This document shows positions 21,556 through 33,073 of a stretch of 64,000 nucleotides of DNA, piece by piece. Below the pieces are notes generated by a model that saw only the letters and a program-made list of their open reading frames with translations, ran no database searches and was not told the origin of the DNA. Every line of letters begins with the position of its first letter. Positions within the stretch are counted from its first letter, which is position 1. Source of the stretch: Platanthera guangdongensis (taxonomy: Eukaryota > Streptophyta > Magnoliopsida > Asparagales > Orchidaceae); the NCBI GenBank assembly GCA_039583875.1, contig CM077151.1:109820609-109884608 (forward strand), given 5' to 3'. Both the position numbers and the translations under genes were made by a program.

Positions 21556-22033
21556 ATAAAAAAAATTAGACTTCTTCTGAAAAACTGAAAATCTTAATTC
21601 TTCATTAAAATCAGCATCCATCTTTTCTCTTGCCCTTACTGCTTGAAAAGGAAGTGTGTCCCAATAGAGAGGCTACACATGAGTCAACACCATGGATCAC
21701 ACAATGAGGGATTACATTGTATGGTCCTGTGTTTGGAGACTAATTGTAGTCTGACATTGGTCTACACTTAGTAATTAAGTCTTGCAAACATTTAACTAAA
21801 AAGAGCATCAAATACAAACTTAATTCATCTTAGTTTAAGGGTGACTTCATACAAATCTGGGCTATTGTGGATGCAATACCCAACAACACATGAAGAGAGT
21901 GAGGGTCACAATCACCTCTTCAACCACAAACACTAGCCTTTGCTAGAGTGATTCTAGTGCGTGATTGAGTGGATGTGAATGGAGGCGAGTGCATCATAAT
22001 TAACAAAAGAGGATGTAATTAACCAAAACATAC

Positions 22034-22039
22034 TTTATT
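22034..22039 (-). terminator. Polyadenylation signal of G1 5' LTR
   Basis: AATAAA on the minus strand about 450 bp downstream of the TATA-like sequence near 22490, as expected for the LTR R region. Confidence 0.45.
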
Positions 22040-22499
22040 CATAGACAAATAAAAGCAATTTAATGTTCATTATAAGCTTTAGAGTACAATCTACTATGAC
22101 GATGAGGTAGAATAAACCGAAAGGGGAAAACCTAGCCGTGGTTCTTTGCCGGAGTGGTGGGTTGTCAGTCCACTTCATGACTCTGATCGTGGTTGCTTTT
22201 GGAGGCAAATGGGTTGTCAATCAACTTGTCTTCCTTTGTCTTCTTCCCTTTCTTTCAAGCTTTTCTCCCTTTTTCCCAAAGGAGTTTCACCAAAAGATCT
22301 CTGTTACACGCTGCTGGTGGCCGAAAACTCTCCAAACGATTGAAGATGGCTTCAGATCGCCGGAGAAAGCTTCCCGGAGGGTGGAGATGAGTGGATGACC
22401 TGCAGGGATGAGAAACGGTGCTTCGCGCGCAGCAGTGTTACGGAAAATGAAATGATGATACCCTAATTCGCGGAGCATGGGTTTAAATACTACAATATA

Positions 22500-22870
22500 A
22501 AAATAGAGCGCACGATTAGGGGCGCACGACCAGCGGTCGTGCGCATTGGATCCCCTGATCATGCGATTAGCAATGGCAGAACTCCAGAAAAAGTAGAATC
22601 AACAAGCACGAGCAGTGGCGCACGACCAGAGGTCGTGCGTACTATGTCCAATGATCATGTGATTGCCTAGACAGAACTTGGAAAAGATGGAGAATAGTGC
22701 GCACGATCAGTGGCTCACAACAAGTGGTCGTGCGCTATAGATCCAATGATCGTGCACAATATTCTTATACCATTTGGGGATCGATGAACAGACAGGTCAC
22801 GACCAGCGGTCATGCGCTAAGGAGTCCACTGTCTGTGCGCGTGAAAAAACGCACGATCAGTGGCCCTTAG
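22500..22870. repeat. G1 LTR inverted-motif array
   Basis: Repeated pairs of GCGCACGACC with GGTCGTGCGC around a 3-base spacer, plus half-motifs such as GCACGATC. They recur at 5696-6030. The array lies upstream of the TATA-like stretch on the minus strand. Spacing is less regular than in the SIRE-type elements. Confidence 0.8.
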
Positions 22871-23161
22871 GCAGAAAACATTCCCAAACGATCCCGGAAC
22901 ACACACATGGCCCTTGTAACTGTAGCAAAAATAGAAGAGCCACTGAAATGGGCATTCCACATTCTCCAGACACAGAAAAACACAAAGTAGGGCAAAAATA
23001 TATAAAAAATACACAATCACACCGAAAACAGGCCAAAAGTGCACTTAACATTGAATGAACATAATAACAAATATGAACAATTATGGCTCTAAAGTGTAGC
23101 GCATCCACGAGAAAACTAGCCCAGATGAGTCCAAAAATATGTATATAACTTGGACTCATCA

Positions 23162-25505
23162 GTCATCTATCAGTATATACAAGATCAAGATCACTCCCAG
23201 AAGCCTGAGCAAAGCCCTGAATCTGCCTAAGTTCAAGTCGTCTGATAAAGAAGAAGAACTATATTAGGATGATGTGAAATCTGCCCTTAAGTGGTGTGAG
23301 ATTTCAAAGCATACCACTGGGTCTATTCTGAGAAAGGAGATGAATTTTAAAGAAACGTTTCTGGCAGATGTAGTTGGCAAAGCTCTGATCAGCAAGACAG
23401 AGTCCCATGACAAGATCTCTAGAAAAATATTTGAGCTAATGACAAGGATAATTCTATCCAAGGTAACTAACTGGGGAAATATGTTGTTTGATGGGATTGT
23501 AGAATGTGTTCTAGAGCCAAACCTAGGTAGAATTTTGTCCCTGTACTTGTATATTATTATTCCAGGGATCCTCAATGTGTGGCTAGGAACAAAGATCCAT
23601 CATATGAGAATGATGGGCTCAAAAGTGTTTGACAGATGTGCCGGAGTGTTGTTTCCATACCAACAAACAACTGTCAAGAAGAAAAACTAAGGAAGTTATA
23701 ATCAGTAAGTAAAGTACTGGAAGAAACTCTTCTGAGAGTAGAGAGGAAGAGCCTCATGATCCTCAGCTGTTTGTCTCTTATGAAGAAACCAGAAGAGATA
23801 TAACTGCTCAGGTTTTTATGACCTCAGAACCTACGACAAGGATTCCACATAGTGTCTCTCGGTCTGAAGATACTCCAGGAGAAATAGTTGAAAGATTGAC
23901 TAGAAATATGGTGGAAAAGATCTGTGTAGACATTGAGGGGGAGACTACCCAAATAAATGCTCCAACTGAGGGGGAGCAAGTTACATCAGTACAAGAACAA
24001 CTTGATACCTTCCTATAAAATCTATAGGGATGGATTGATTAGACTCCAGATGATCTTGATGTGATCCTCTTCAGTCCTCAAGGTGAGGGGGAGCAACTTC
24101 TAGATGCAGTGAATGAAGGTGCTCTAGTGACAGTTGATACATAGCAGTATGTTCTTATGGGGAATGCAGAGGTTGATGGGGAGATTCCAACAGAGCTCCA
24201 TAATCAGGAAACTGAAAATATTATAGAGATATCTGAAGATGCTGTAACTGAGGCTAATATGACAAAGACTGATGATGTTGAACACTCATCTGAGATCAGG
24301 ATGGTTGACTCATTATCCAGGGAAGTTGCACGGGAGAAGGATCTGCTTCCAAGGGGCATCTCATCAGGTTGATCCAATGTCCTCAACATTCTTGACTCAA
24401 GTAAAAGGTCTGCTAGATGAACAGAGGAGACAACTAGAACATTATGTTGATGATTCCCTCAAAGAGTGGAGAAAGGATCTATCTACAAAAATCAAGTCCA
24501 TCATACTTGAAGTAAACATGCTAAAGGCCAAGACAGTTTCATTCTCCATGAGAGCTACCCCACCTATAACCTATACTGAAAGCAAGCTTGAGGAAATCTG
24601 GAAGAAGCAAATTGATTTCATGGAAAATCAGAACATCACCGCTAGCAATATGAAAATAGTCCATAATGTGCAGAAGACACTGAAGGAAGCACACAAGACA
24701 AATATGGAGAGAAGTATGGATGCACTCAATATCTAGATGATCACATGCTGGAGGTTAAGAATCATATTACTAAATGAGTACATTTTTTGGATGAAAGAAT
24801 CTCCACAACTAAGAACTCCCTGATTGCTACTATATCTGAAGAAGTCATGAAGGAGAAGACAATGATCAAAGCAAACACTTTGAATGTTGTTTGGGTCACC
24901 AATGTAATTATGGTATCATTGGGACTTGAACAATATTCATATGATAATATGTTTCTTGCTCCTCTTCTAGAGGAACAGACTGATGGTGATCAATGTGATA
25001 ATTAGTATGATGATCTGTATGGTGATCAATATGATGCTCAGTGGGATGAATCCTCACTGCTGATACACCTAACTTCAGTTCCACTGCAGAACAGATTTCA
25101 AGAGCCAAAGGCAAGTCTATTACTGAAGAGGAGGAAGAGGTCAAGTTCAACAAAAAGTGGTACAAAGAAGAGATGGAAACTAGGACAAACTTTGAAAAAT
25201 GGAGTCCTCAATCAAGGACTATCATTTTGTCTGCCTAGGATCAAATAAAAGGAAATAATACTGATAGGGGAAAGCTATATAGCTCCCTGGAATGGGTTAA
25301 GCTTGAAAGAAATGATGAGGCCACGAGAAAATTCAGAAGAGATAAGAAGATCGGTACAGTGCCACCAGATGCTCTAGATCCAAGGAAATACTTCCCAAAG
25401 CCCTACAATTACTTTAAAAGACTGAAGCAAAAGAGGGCTGATACTGATGAAAAGGCTGCTAAGAAACCCAGCAGATTCATAGTTATCAAGGAACCTGAAA
25501 CTTAA
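23162..25505 (+). pseudogene. R: ORF3 remnant of an old SIRE-type element
   Basis: Broken frames encode an ORF3 homologue. The best piece, 23274-23690, contains FLADVVGKALISKTESHDKIS and NLGRILSLYL, matching C4 (FMADVVGKVLLAKHSAHDTI) and C2/C3. Later pieces are 23818-24018, 24157-24372, 24272-24736 (helical, charged), 24787-25005, and a C-terminal segment near 25260-25505 with DPRKYFPKPYNYF, related to the C3 tail PPKYYPKPYSY. Stops and frame changes are frequent. The N-terminus is cut at 23162 by G1, so R is older than G1. Confidence 0.75.
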
Positions 25506-25694
25506 AATGTTTTTGTATTCCTTAAGGGCTCTAGGATTGGGAAACTTTATTATAAACACACTTTCTCTTTATAATTATTACTTTAAATGTTAATCATATT
25601 TTTGATTATGTGTCAATTATCACTCTTGTTTACTGTGAATGTTTATCTTCTTCTTATAGAAGTGTATATCATTGACTAGGGTTCTGACTTCTTC

Positions 25695-25846
25695 AAATAG
25701 AGAGAGATTATTGGGTCAATTGATCACAGTGTCCTAAATTTGAAGAAGGCCCATAGTTCAATGGTATATACAAGATTGTATCTAATATATGTTCAAAGTT
25801 CATTGTATGTAGGTTGTATACTATTACATGGATTAGACAGGTTATC
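25695..25846 (+). repeat. R polypurine tract and 3' LTR start (degenerate)
   Basis: AAATAGAGAGAGAT (25695-25708), then TATTGGGTC, mirrors the AAATAGGGGGAGAT/TGTTGGGTA boundary of C2. The LTR continues until S interrupts it, and probably resumes at 30607-30734 before C6. Confidence 0.55.
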
Positions 25847-26050
25847 TGTGTAACGACCTGGTCCGCTAGGAGCACAGCACCACCGGCCCACCAGTATCCC
25901 AAGGTTGAGGGTTAGAGGCCCACTGCGTAACAGTTCAACATGCCCGCTCCGAGGCACCACGGTGGTACAGCCGTAAACATCAAGACCTGCAGGCCCAGTA
26001 CACCGCAACCCATCTTCGTGACTGTTTCTAACCACGGTAGGTTATTGCTG

Positions 26051-26131
26051 GGTATCGAACCCGCAACCTTGATAACACACTCTTCCAACTACGGCTATCA
26101 CCAGCTGAGCTACAGCTCAGTTGGTGATAGC
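26051..26131 (-). other. tRNA-like A box/B box segment with long hairpin in S
   Basis: On the minus strand TAGCTCAGCTGG (26112-26101) fits a Pol III A box, and GGTTCGATACC (26061-26051) fits a B box about 40 bp downstream. The A box lies in an inverted repeat, 26094-26131, of two 18-base arms around AC with one mismatch. No proper acceptor stem is visible, so this is not a normal tRNA gene. It may be a tRNA-derived (SINE-like) fragment or a duplicated tRNA 5' half. Confidence 0.5.
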
Positions 26132-26699
26132 TGTATCACCAACTACGGCTTTTCTGGCAAATTTGTGGCCGTCCATTCCTTCAGCCTAGATCCAAGGGAT
26201 GAGAGGCCTCCCTGTTTCCTTAAGGCCGTGAATGAGAAGAGCAATCTCATTTCTTATTTGGTCTTCTCTTTCTTCACTTCTAGAGAGAAAGAGATAGGAA
26301 GAAGGAGGAGGAGGAAAGGGGGTTGATCACCGGTGGTGCTGCGGTTTACCGACTAGAGATCTGAGGCCGACGTTGCGGAGGAAAAGCTCTTGTGAGTTGT
26401 TCAAGCCAACTTTGAGTTCATGGAACCAAAGAGGGCTTCAAGGGTAACGACTTTTCTTCCTAGCCATGTGAAGGCTTCCTTTTGGCATATGTTTGTGATT
26501 CCCCCACCAAGAGATGGCTGGTTTTGGGAGTCTTTGGGTGGATGCATGAAATCCCCTTTTATTGGCATATAGATCCAGAAATGGAGTACAGAATAGGCAT
26601 CCTGTATGAAGCCCATCTGGATAGGTTGGTCTGGATTGGTGATGTTGCATACGAATTGGAGAAGACTCCGTGATAAACGTGTAGTTTAAAGAGTCAACG

Positions 26700-27000
26700 G
26701 GTTATGCCTGTGAAGAGTAGTAGCAGGAAGTACTGGAGTGGTAGTCCAGGAAACTATCCGTGTTATGCTTGTGCTATTGGGTCGTACCTGTGAATAAGTA
26801 ACAAGAAGTACTGGTGTGACCAGGAAAGGCCCTTTGGGATGCTTGATGTCGTAGGGCGTCCACCTGTGAAGCGAGTAACAGGAAGTTCTGGCATGGTAGC
26901 CAGGAAAGACCCCTGACATTTGTGATATTGCGGTGTCGTACCTATGAACGAGGAACAGGAAGTACTGGTGTGCCCAGGATAAACCCGTTGTTGTTGTGAG
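26700..27000 (+). repeat. Degenerate tandem repeat in S
   Basis: About four imperfect units of roughly 75-85 bp share ACCTGTGAA, AACAGGAAGTACTGG and CCAGGAAA steps. Confidence 0.65.
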
Positions 27001-27122
27001 AGAATGGGTGTAAGAATTATGCCCAGGCTTTGAATGCCAGAACAGGATCGGTGAGAGATACCCGCGCCTTTTTATAGCTGCGAGTACGTCGTGCTCGGTG
27101 ATGGCAAGGCGATTTGAGCAAC

Positions 27123-27145
27123 GGGGGGGGGGGGGGGGGGGGGGG
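27123..27145 (+). repeat. Poly-G run (23 G)
   Basis: Uninterrupted run of 23 G. Length could be affected by sequencing. Confidence 0.9.
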
Positions 27146-30003
27146 TGGAGGATCCGACCTGCGTTATGTCCGTCCGACGTGAGACCAGAAAGTGCGGTCT
27201 ATTGAAGCGCATAGCAAGAGTCTTAGGCATGCGCGCCGTGAGACCATGGGGGGCTAAGGGACAATCCCGGTTCACTAAGACTATAAAACTCCAGCTGGTC
27301 GCCATGAAGTAAATGCTCAAGAGAGTTACCGTTGGGTTGTGACCCTGATACGGTGGTGGGCAAGTGCTTTGCCAGAACACCAAGAATGTGCCCTGAGTGC
27401 ACGGACCGTTGGGCCGGGTGGCGAACGGTTGTGATGGCATGTGTGTGTGAAAGCACATTATATGAATATATTGTCATGCTTGTGATATGATATGCCTGCA
27501 GGAAAGATTACCGCTGCCCCGAGAAAATGGGTAGGGTCGTTATAATTGGGTCAGCTGAACGCTGACCGTTACTTCTGTTTGCCACCATTGGGTGGATTGT
27601 CCCTGTACAGGTGCTGGAGATCCAAGCGGGACGCATAAAGGTTGATGTCCTTGTTGTTGTTGCTGCTGCTACTGCTAGCCCTCAAAGGCTATTTGGAAAT
27701 GCTTGTTGTGTTTTCTTTTATTATGGCCGGCCTGCGCACCAATGTTGGGGCCACTGTTTGAAAGCCTTGTAAGGCCATTAGGCCAATGATGGTTACATGT
27801 TGTAAGACATTCCTATATGCTATAAAATATGGTGTTTTATTTGTTGGACATTCAAGAGAGGAGTTCAAGTGGTAGTATAGGCTTCCGCTAGAATGCTTTG
27901 TGATAGGTGCGCTCCGCTACTCTGGTATCATCCCGTACCTTCACCACCTGTTTTGTGATATATGCTGTGGGGCCCCGGCCGGACCTTCTAGTATATACCA
28001 TATGAACGGATGGGGTTGTTACATGAAGATCTCCTAGGAAGAGACCATGCTAGGATCACGTCCTAGAGATTAGTTGTCTTCAACCTCTCCTCTCTTCGTT
28101 GTGAAGATGGTGGACTTGGTTTCGTGAAGAAGGATGGTCTTTTGAGGGTGAATAAGGGAGGAGGAAGTGCTTTACGTGGTTTTGAACAAATGGCTAAAGG
28201 AAGAAGGCAAACCAATGTCGTTCGTTTTGCCATAAGATTCGTGCAGAAATCTATTTTCTGCGTACAGCGGACTTAGAGGCCATTTTTGAGCATGATACGA
28301 CCGGATCTAGGTCTTGGGCTGAGTACGAAAGTTGTAGTCCTCGGAAGGACCTTTCCAAAGAATAATTACAAGTTTTCATAGGAGCTTTTTAACTCCTATA
28401 ATGTACAGTTGAATTTGCTGTATGGTAACAACTTATTTGTAGAATGATTTCGGGTTAGTGTATAACCTATTTCGAACTAGGAAGGAGAAACATAGCAAGA
28501 TGTTGTTGAGGGTTAGATGATCCTAGTCATATGTAGCTGAGATAAATAAATGGTTTGGAGGAATTTAATAAACAAAGGGTTTGGGGAAATTAGTGAACAG
28601 ATAGCTTGATAAGATTTGGTTGTACAAATGGCTACTTGTGAAATCCGGTAAGGATGCACGCGATTGTAATCCGATGAATGATACAGGTTTTGAAAGAGGA
28701 TGTGGTGCCCGATAATTGAATGTGTAATCTATACTTACGATATCATGCTTGACGGATATGTGGAGAGTTAATATATTATTGTGATAAACATATTAAAGCA
28801 TAATTATTTGTGAATGCTTGATTATAAGGAAGGAATCAGATGAGGTAAATCTCATGACCATGAAAAATGTTGAATCGTGATCTCAAGTATTGGATGGGAT
28901 AATTTGTGTAGTCCACAGCTTAGAGTGTGTCTCCCTATGGGTAGTAGTGTGAGTTTGGTATGTTGTTCAAGATGGCTTGCCACCAGTGTTGATGTTGAAC
29001 CCTTGAGTGCTTGGGATCATAGAAATGTGAAAGGGTGTAAGTGCAAGAGTATTTGACTTTACTGGATTGGTAATGATGATAAGGGACTCAGAGTGGATCC
29101 CTTGAGTTCTATTAAGCACTTGATTGGTAATGATGAAACGGACTCGGTTGGAGCCCTTGGATGGTTTATGGCATGGCCATATGAAATTACATGCGGTGTG
29201 ACTTGGCACGTGGTGTCATAATCCTGGGATAAGGTAGTGTGGAAGATCTACGGGCTTGCCAGTCATCACACCGACGGGAGTTGATAGATAGACTTTGGAC
29301 TATGGGCATTGGTCCTCATTGCTTTTTCCCGGGGCACCCCCGTGCCAAGTGGATGGTTGGCCTTAGTCCTGTGGTGATACACTCCCATAGGCACCTTCTA
29401 TGTCACAAAGATAGAAAAATTTGGGATGTGTTCTTGGTGCACATCTACCCAAGACCTCTTCTAAGTTATAGTACGCATAGAGCTTTGCTGATTATGTTTT
29501 TGGCGTTAAGGCGTACGGTGGCCTAGGCCATGTAGTGTGGAGACCAGCCTAGTAGTGGAAAGCTCGTTTCACTGTCAACCGTCTAGCCACGATAGATGGT
29601 GACTGAGAGGTTAGCTACCTGCTCGAAAAGTGGGAACTACAAGTATGTGTTGATATAGCAGCGTGCATGTGTGTGTGCATGGGTGAGTCATCGCATTGTG
29701 TTCATAACATTGCATTGCATTCAAAACATTACATTGCATTACATACACAAGATCCTTATCGTATAAGTTTATATGAGCACTCTTATATGATGAGTTATTT
29801 TACTGTTAAGCCGATCCTTAACTTATAAATCTGTACAGGCATTTTTATAAGTTAAGTTACTTTTTTGTTGTAGATCTATACACCTTGATGATGGAAATTG
29901 CTTGTGTAGAACTACTAGAGTAAAATGTTGATAATAGTGTTGTAGACTTTTGCCTTTACTACTCTTGATATGTAGAGATATACCACTTGCTTTTTTATTA
30001 CTG

Positions 30004-30104
<101 letters not shown>

Positions 30105-30734
30105 CTTCTTCTTCCCCCGCTCGATACCTAAGAGCCGCCTCGGTGAGAGGATGAGATATCCAGTTAGTCTTTATGACTAATGGTTGCTACAACTGCTATT
30201 TTAGGAGGACATCCAGCGGATGGAGCCACATCAGTAGCAGGTTTTGTAGGAGGGCAGCCAGTCTAGGGTGATATGGCGTGATACGACGTTACCTTCACTG
30301 TTGTCAGTAACAGATGTGAGTTTTTGGAGAGACTCATATTGTAGCCCTTTGGGCAATTTTTGTGTACTCTGATATTATAGAAGCTGTTGTTGCTTTTTAT
30401 TATTGTTGTACTTATATGCTTGTGTGGATTTTGACTTCTATATATTCTTTTTGTTAGGTTGGTATGGATGATATTGTTTTAGCTGACAGGATAGGCGTCT
30501 TGTGGTAGAGGTTAGCCCGTGTGCTGACGCTATTGCAAGACAGCTGTTCTGGTCATAAGACTCCCCTCGGCCATGTTTTGTGTTCCGGGAGGGGAGTCTT
30601 ACAAATGTTATCAGACTTGCAACGATCCTAAACTAAAGAAGTCATGAAACAATTATGCCACCCGCATTCGATTGGTCAGTTTGCTGACAAACTGAAATAG
30701 TAGAAGCAGTGGTGTGCCCATGTGTAATTCACAT

Positions 30735-32256
30735 TGTTGGATATTGTATCCACAATAACCTAGATTTGTGTGAAGTCACCCTTGAACTAAGATGAATTAA
30801 GTATGTATTTGGTGCTATTTTCTAGTTGAGTGCTTGCAGGTTATTATTGCTAAGTGTATACTAATATCAGTTTACAATGAGTCACTTAACATAGGACCAT
30901 GCAATGTAATCCCTCATTGTGTGATCTATGGTGTTGACTTATGTGTAATCTCTCTATTCGGATGCACTTCATCTTCAAGTACTAAAGCATGGAATAAGGA
31001 AGGGTTGCTGGTCTTTGAACAAGAAAAAAATTTACTCTAAAATTTTGCTAAGTCTATTATTCGACAAGAACATTGTTTTCGAAAGGTCTAGACAAATTTT
31101 TCGAGAAAGAACAACTGTTCTCGAGAAACATAAGGACTTTTCGAAAAACTCTCATAAGATTCTAAGATATCTTTTTCGAGAAATGTTCTGTAGAATTCGT
31201 GAGAAAGCCGAGTTCATTTTTCGGGAAAGAAATGTTGCTTTCAAAAAATCAAATTCATTTTTGGAGAAAGAAAAGTTGTTTTCGAAAAGTCAAATTCATC
31301 TTTCGAAAAATCAGTTCCTCTGTTCAGAGAATTCTGCATGAAGCATTTTCTCGAGAAGGGTATACCATTTTTCGAGAAATCAAGTTCTTTTCTAAAAATC
31401 AAGATGCCTTTCGAAGAAGGCAATTGCAGGAAATTCAAATTTCATAATTCGTCGAACGGGATTTCAAATATTAATCTGTGTTTAATATTATTGAATATCA
31501 TTCCTTAAATGATTTCAGACAGTTAGTGAATATCCTACATAAAGTCATCTCAAGGATTCACTAGCCCTAACAGTACAAGTAAGAATTCGAAAAAATCAGA
31601 ATCACCGCAAGTTGTAGATCGGGAACAAAAGCCACTCGCCGCCATTGTTGTTCTTCTCTGTCGCTTCTTCCTCGATCCAGCAATTCAACAGAAGAAAATA
31701 TTCGACTGATCATAGATTCAAGTTCCTCAATCATTCGTTTGATTGTGTCGGATCCTACGAGTTTCAGATCGTGTTCTCTCAAGATTTCTTCCTCAACATC
31801 TTTCTTTAAGAATTTCAGATTTCAAGAGGGAAGAACTTTGAAGATCTCAGATCTGGAAGTACAAATTTCATTGTAGTTGTAAAATTTATTTCAACTCTTG
31901 TAGGAGCTTTGTCTCCGAGTTTGTAGGAAAATTATTCTTCCGAGTGTAGATCCTGTTTTGGTGGGTCGAGTATGTAGGGGTGTATTTACTCCGAGTTGTA
32001 GGAGCATTGCTTCGAGGTGTAGGATTGTTTTAATCCGAGATTTAGTGAAGTCGCCAAGGCTAGACATGTGCTAGATTGGTGAGGTGGAGAGTGGACGTAC
32101 CCAAGATTGGGGAGCCACTATAATTCCTTATCTCGTCTGTCTTGTGCTTGATTACTTTCTGTGTTATACTCTCTCAAATTTTTATTTCGCAAAAGACGCA
32201 GATCTCACCTATTCACCCCCCTTTAGGTGATTTAGGCATACAACTAGATACTTTCA
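30735..32256 (+). repeat. C6 5' LTR (1522 bp)
   Basis: TGTTGG start and CTTTCA end, followed by the primer site. A palindrome array is at 31060-31435. The GAGTTGTAGGAG-like steps near 31900-32050 are shared with the other SIRE-type LTRs. Confidence 0.85.
31060..31435. repeat. C6 LTR palindrome array (TTTCGAGAAA / TTTTCGAAAA)
   Basis: TCGA cores at 31061, 31079, 31101, 31121, 31141 and 31176, and more degenerate ones to 31435. Steps are 18-22 bp with gaps. The flanks differ from C2 (TTCTCGAGAA) though the LTR frame is shared. Confidence 0.75.
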
Positions 32257-32258
32257 TT

Positions 32259-32269
32259 TGGTATCAAAG
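32259..32269 (+). other. C6 primer-binding site
   Basis: TGGTATCAAAG two bases after the LTR end; a one-base variant of the initiator tRNA-Met site, as in C3 and C4. Confidence 0.82.
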
Positions 32270-32335
32270 TGAAGTTGTTCTCAAAAGTTCACACCTTGAA
32301 CAGATCTACTTTTAGTTATCGTAGAAATTATCAAA

Positions 32336-32510
32336 CATCGACAAATCTGTGGACTCCACAAAGCTTCCGATGTGCACAAAGGCTAACTTTCCCATGTGGA
32401 AAGAAAGAGTAAAATTCTTCATTGAAGTTGTTGATCCCCGCATCTTCATTATAGTGGAAGAAGGCCCCTATGTTTCCATGACAGCATCCACTATTAATCC
32501 AACCAGAAAG
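32336..32510 (+). pseudogene. C6 gag N-terminus (truncated)
   Basis: Reading through, it encodes a segment with KLPMCTKANFPMWKERV and DPRIF, nearly the same as C2 Gag. The C7 LTR begins at 32511 and cuts it. No clear ATG is kept at the expected start. Confidence 0.72.
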
Positions 32511-32694
32511 TGTTGGTGATACCATAGTGATCTGGAAGTGATAAAGCATGTATCCACACTACCAACTCAGTATGATCCTATCTAGGTCGCACAAAAGTTT
32601 GTGGAGAAATTGGGAGATTGGATCTGTATTGTATAGCTCATGTGATGAGTTGAAGGAAAAATAAAAAGGGCTTAAAAATATTTTGTGGCACATT

Positions 32695-33000
32695 CGTCTA
32701 ATGCCATTCGATGAATCTGGCCTTGGCGCAGATTCGTCGAACACCGTTCGACGAATCTGGCCTTGGTACAGATTTGTCGAACGCCGCCCATCAAATCAGG
32801 CCTTGGCGTAGATTTGTCGAACGCCGCTTCTGGCCTTTGGATTTGAGTGTGTTAAGATCACTCAATGCCATGGAGAAGAAGGCGTTGATAGCATTGAGAT
32901 CACTCAACGCCATGGCGCAGAAGTGTTGACAGCATTGAGTTCACTCAACGCACTCAACGCATCTGGCCTATGGCGTTGAGTATGTTGAGTTCACTCAATG
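32695..33000. repeat. C7 LTR inverted-motif array
   Basis: ATTCGTCGAAC and GTTCGACGAAT pairs with GGCCTTGGC spacers, followed by repeats of the type TTGAGTTCACTCAA. The half-site TCGTCGAAC is shared with C4 although the elements belong to different copia groups. Confidence 0.78.
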
Positions 33001-33065
33001 CCCGTGCTGAGTTAAATGTTGACTTACTGAAATTACGACAGAGCGTTTTCTGTTTATTGCTCGGG

Positions 33066-33073
33066 TATAAATA
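33066..33073 (+). promoter_or_regulatory. TATA box of C7 LTR
   Basis: TATAAATA about 65 bp downstream of the inverted-motif array. Confidence 0.65.

Larger units (their letters stand above)
9719..21885 (-). mobile_element. C2: SIRE-type Ty1/copia element with ORF3, near full length (12.2 kb)
   Basis: Two 1.65-1.69-kb LTRs (9719-11406 and 20233-21885), primer site 20220-20230, polypurine tract 11407-11420 and ACACA duplications frame a complete minus-strand element. Order in its own sense: LTR, gag with zinc knuckles, protease, integrase, RT-RNase H, palindrome array, TATA, ORF3, LTR. Gag and pol carry several frameshifts and stops, so it is inactive. SIRE-type assignment rests on the RT motif YVDDIIFGS, the zinc-knuckle and Ser/Glu-rich Gag, and the third ORF after pol. 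Confidence 0.92.
20233..21885 (-). repeat. C2 5' LTR (1653 bp)
   Basis: Direct repeat of 9719-11406, starting TGTTGGGTATTGCAT at 21885 and ending TCA at 20233. TATA box TATATAA at 20934-20940 with the CTCGAG array (about 21060-21555) upstream. Several cores are decayed relative to the other LTR and vice versa. Confidence 0.92.
5673..23161 (-). mobile_element. G1: non-autonomous Ty3/Tat-like LTR element, interrupted by C1 and C2
   Basis: Sequence 5673-6350 repeats 22485-23161, and both copies end on the + strand at GGACTCATCA, so the minus-strand LTR starts TGATGAGTCC. The minus strand then reads 5' LTR (23161-21886 plus 9713-9422), primer site near 9416-9401, one ORF (9239-8064), non-coding sequence, polypurine tract (about 6363-6351) and 3' LTR. 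The primer site resembles the tRNA-Asp complement used by Tat/Athila elements. With C2 removed the 5' LTR is about 1.56 kb and the internal part about 3.1 kb. There is no protease, RT or integrase. The missing piece of the 3' LTR should lie left of C1, outside the window. Confidence 0.82.
21886..23161 (-). repeat. G1 5' LTR, upstream fragment
   Basis: Starts TGATGAGTCC at 23161 (minus strand). It contains the GCACGACC/GGTCGTGC inverted array at 22500-22870, TATA-like sequence at about 22483-22497 and a minus-strand AATAAA at 22034-22039. The first five bases at the left (21886-21890, ACACA) are the second copy of the C2 target site. Confidence 0.85.
30735..32510 (+). mobile_element. C6: SIRE-type copia, 5' end only
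   Basis: A complete LTR, primer site and gag start are present. The sequence is broken at 32511 by the C7 LTR, and the rest lies beyond the window. The LTR start TGTTGGATATTGTATCC and the first 80 bases closely resemble C2 and C3, so the three are sister families. The LTR sits inside what appears to be the R 3' LTR. Confidence 0.85.

Noticed and set aside
26051..26131. Functional tRNA gene
   Set aside because: A and B boxes are present but there is no acceptor stem or normal anticodon arm, and the A box is buried in a hairpin.
29239..29526. 95-codon frame in S
   Set aside because: No recognisable domain and no support from context; a chance frame in a non-coding block.
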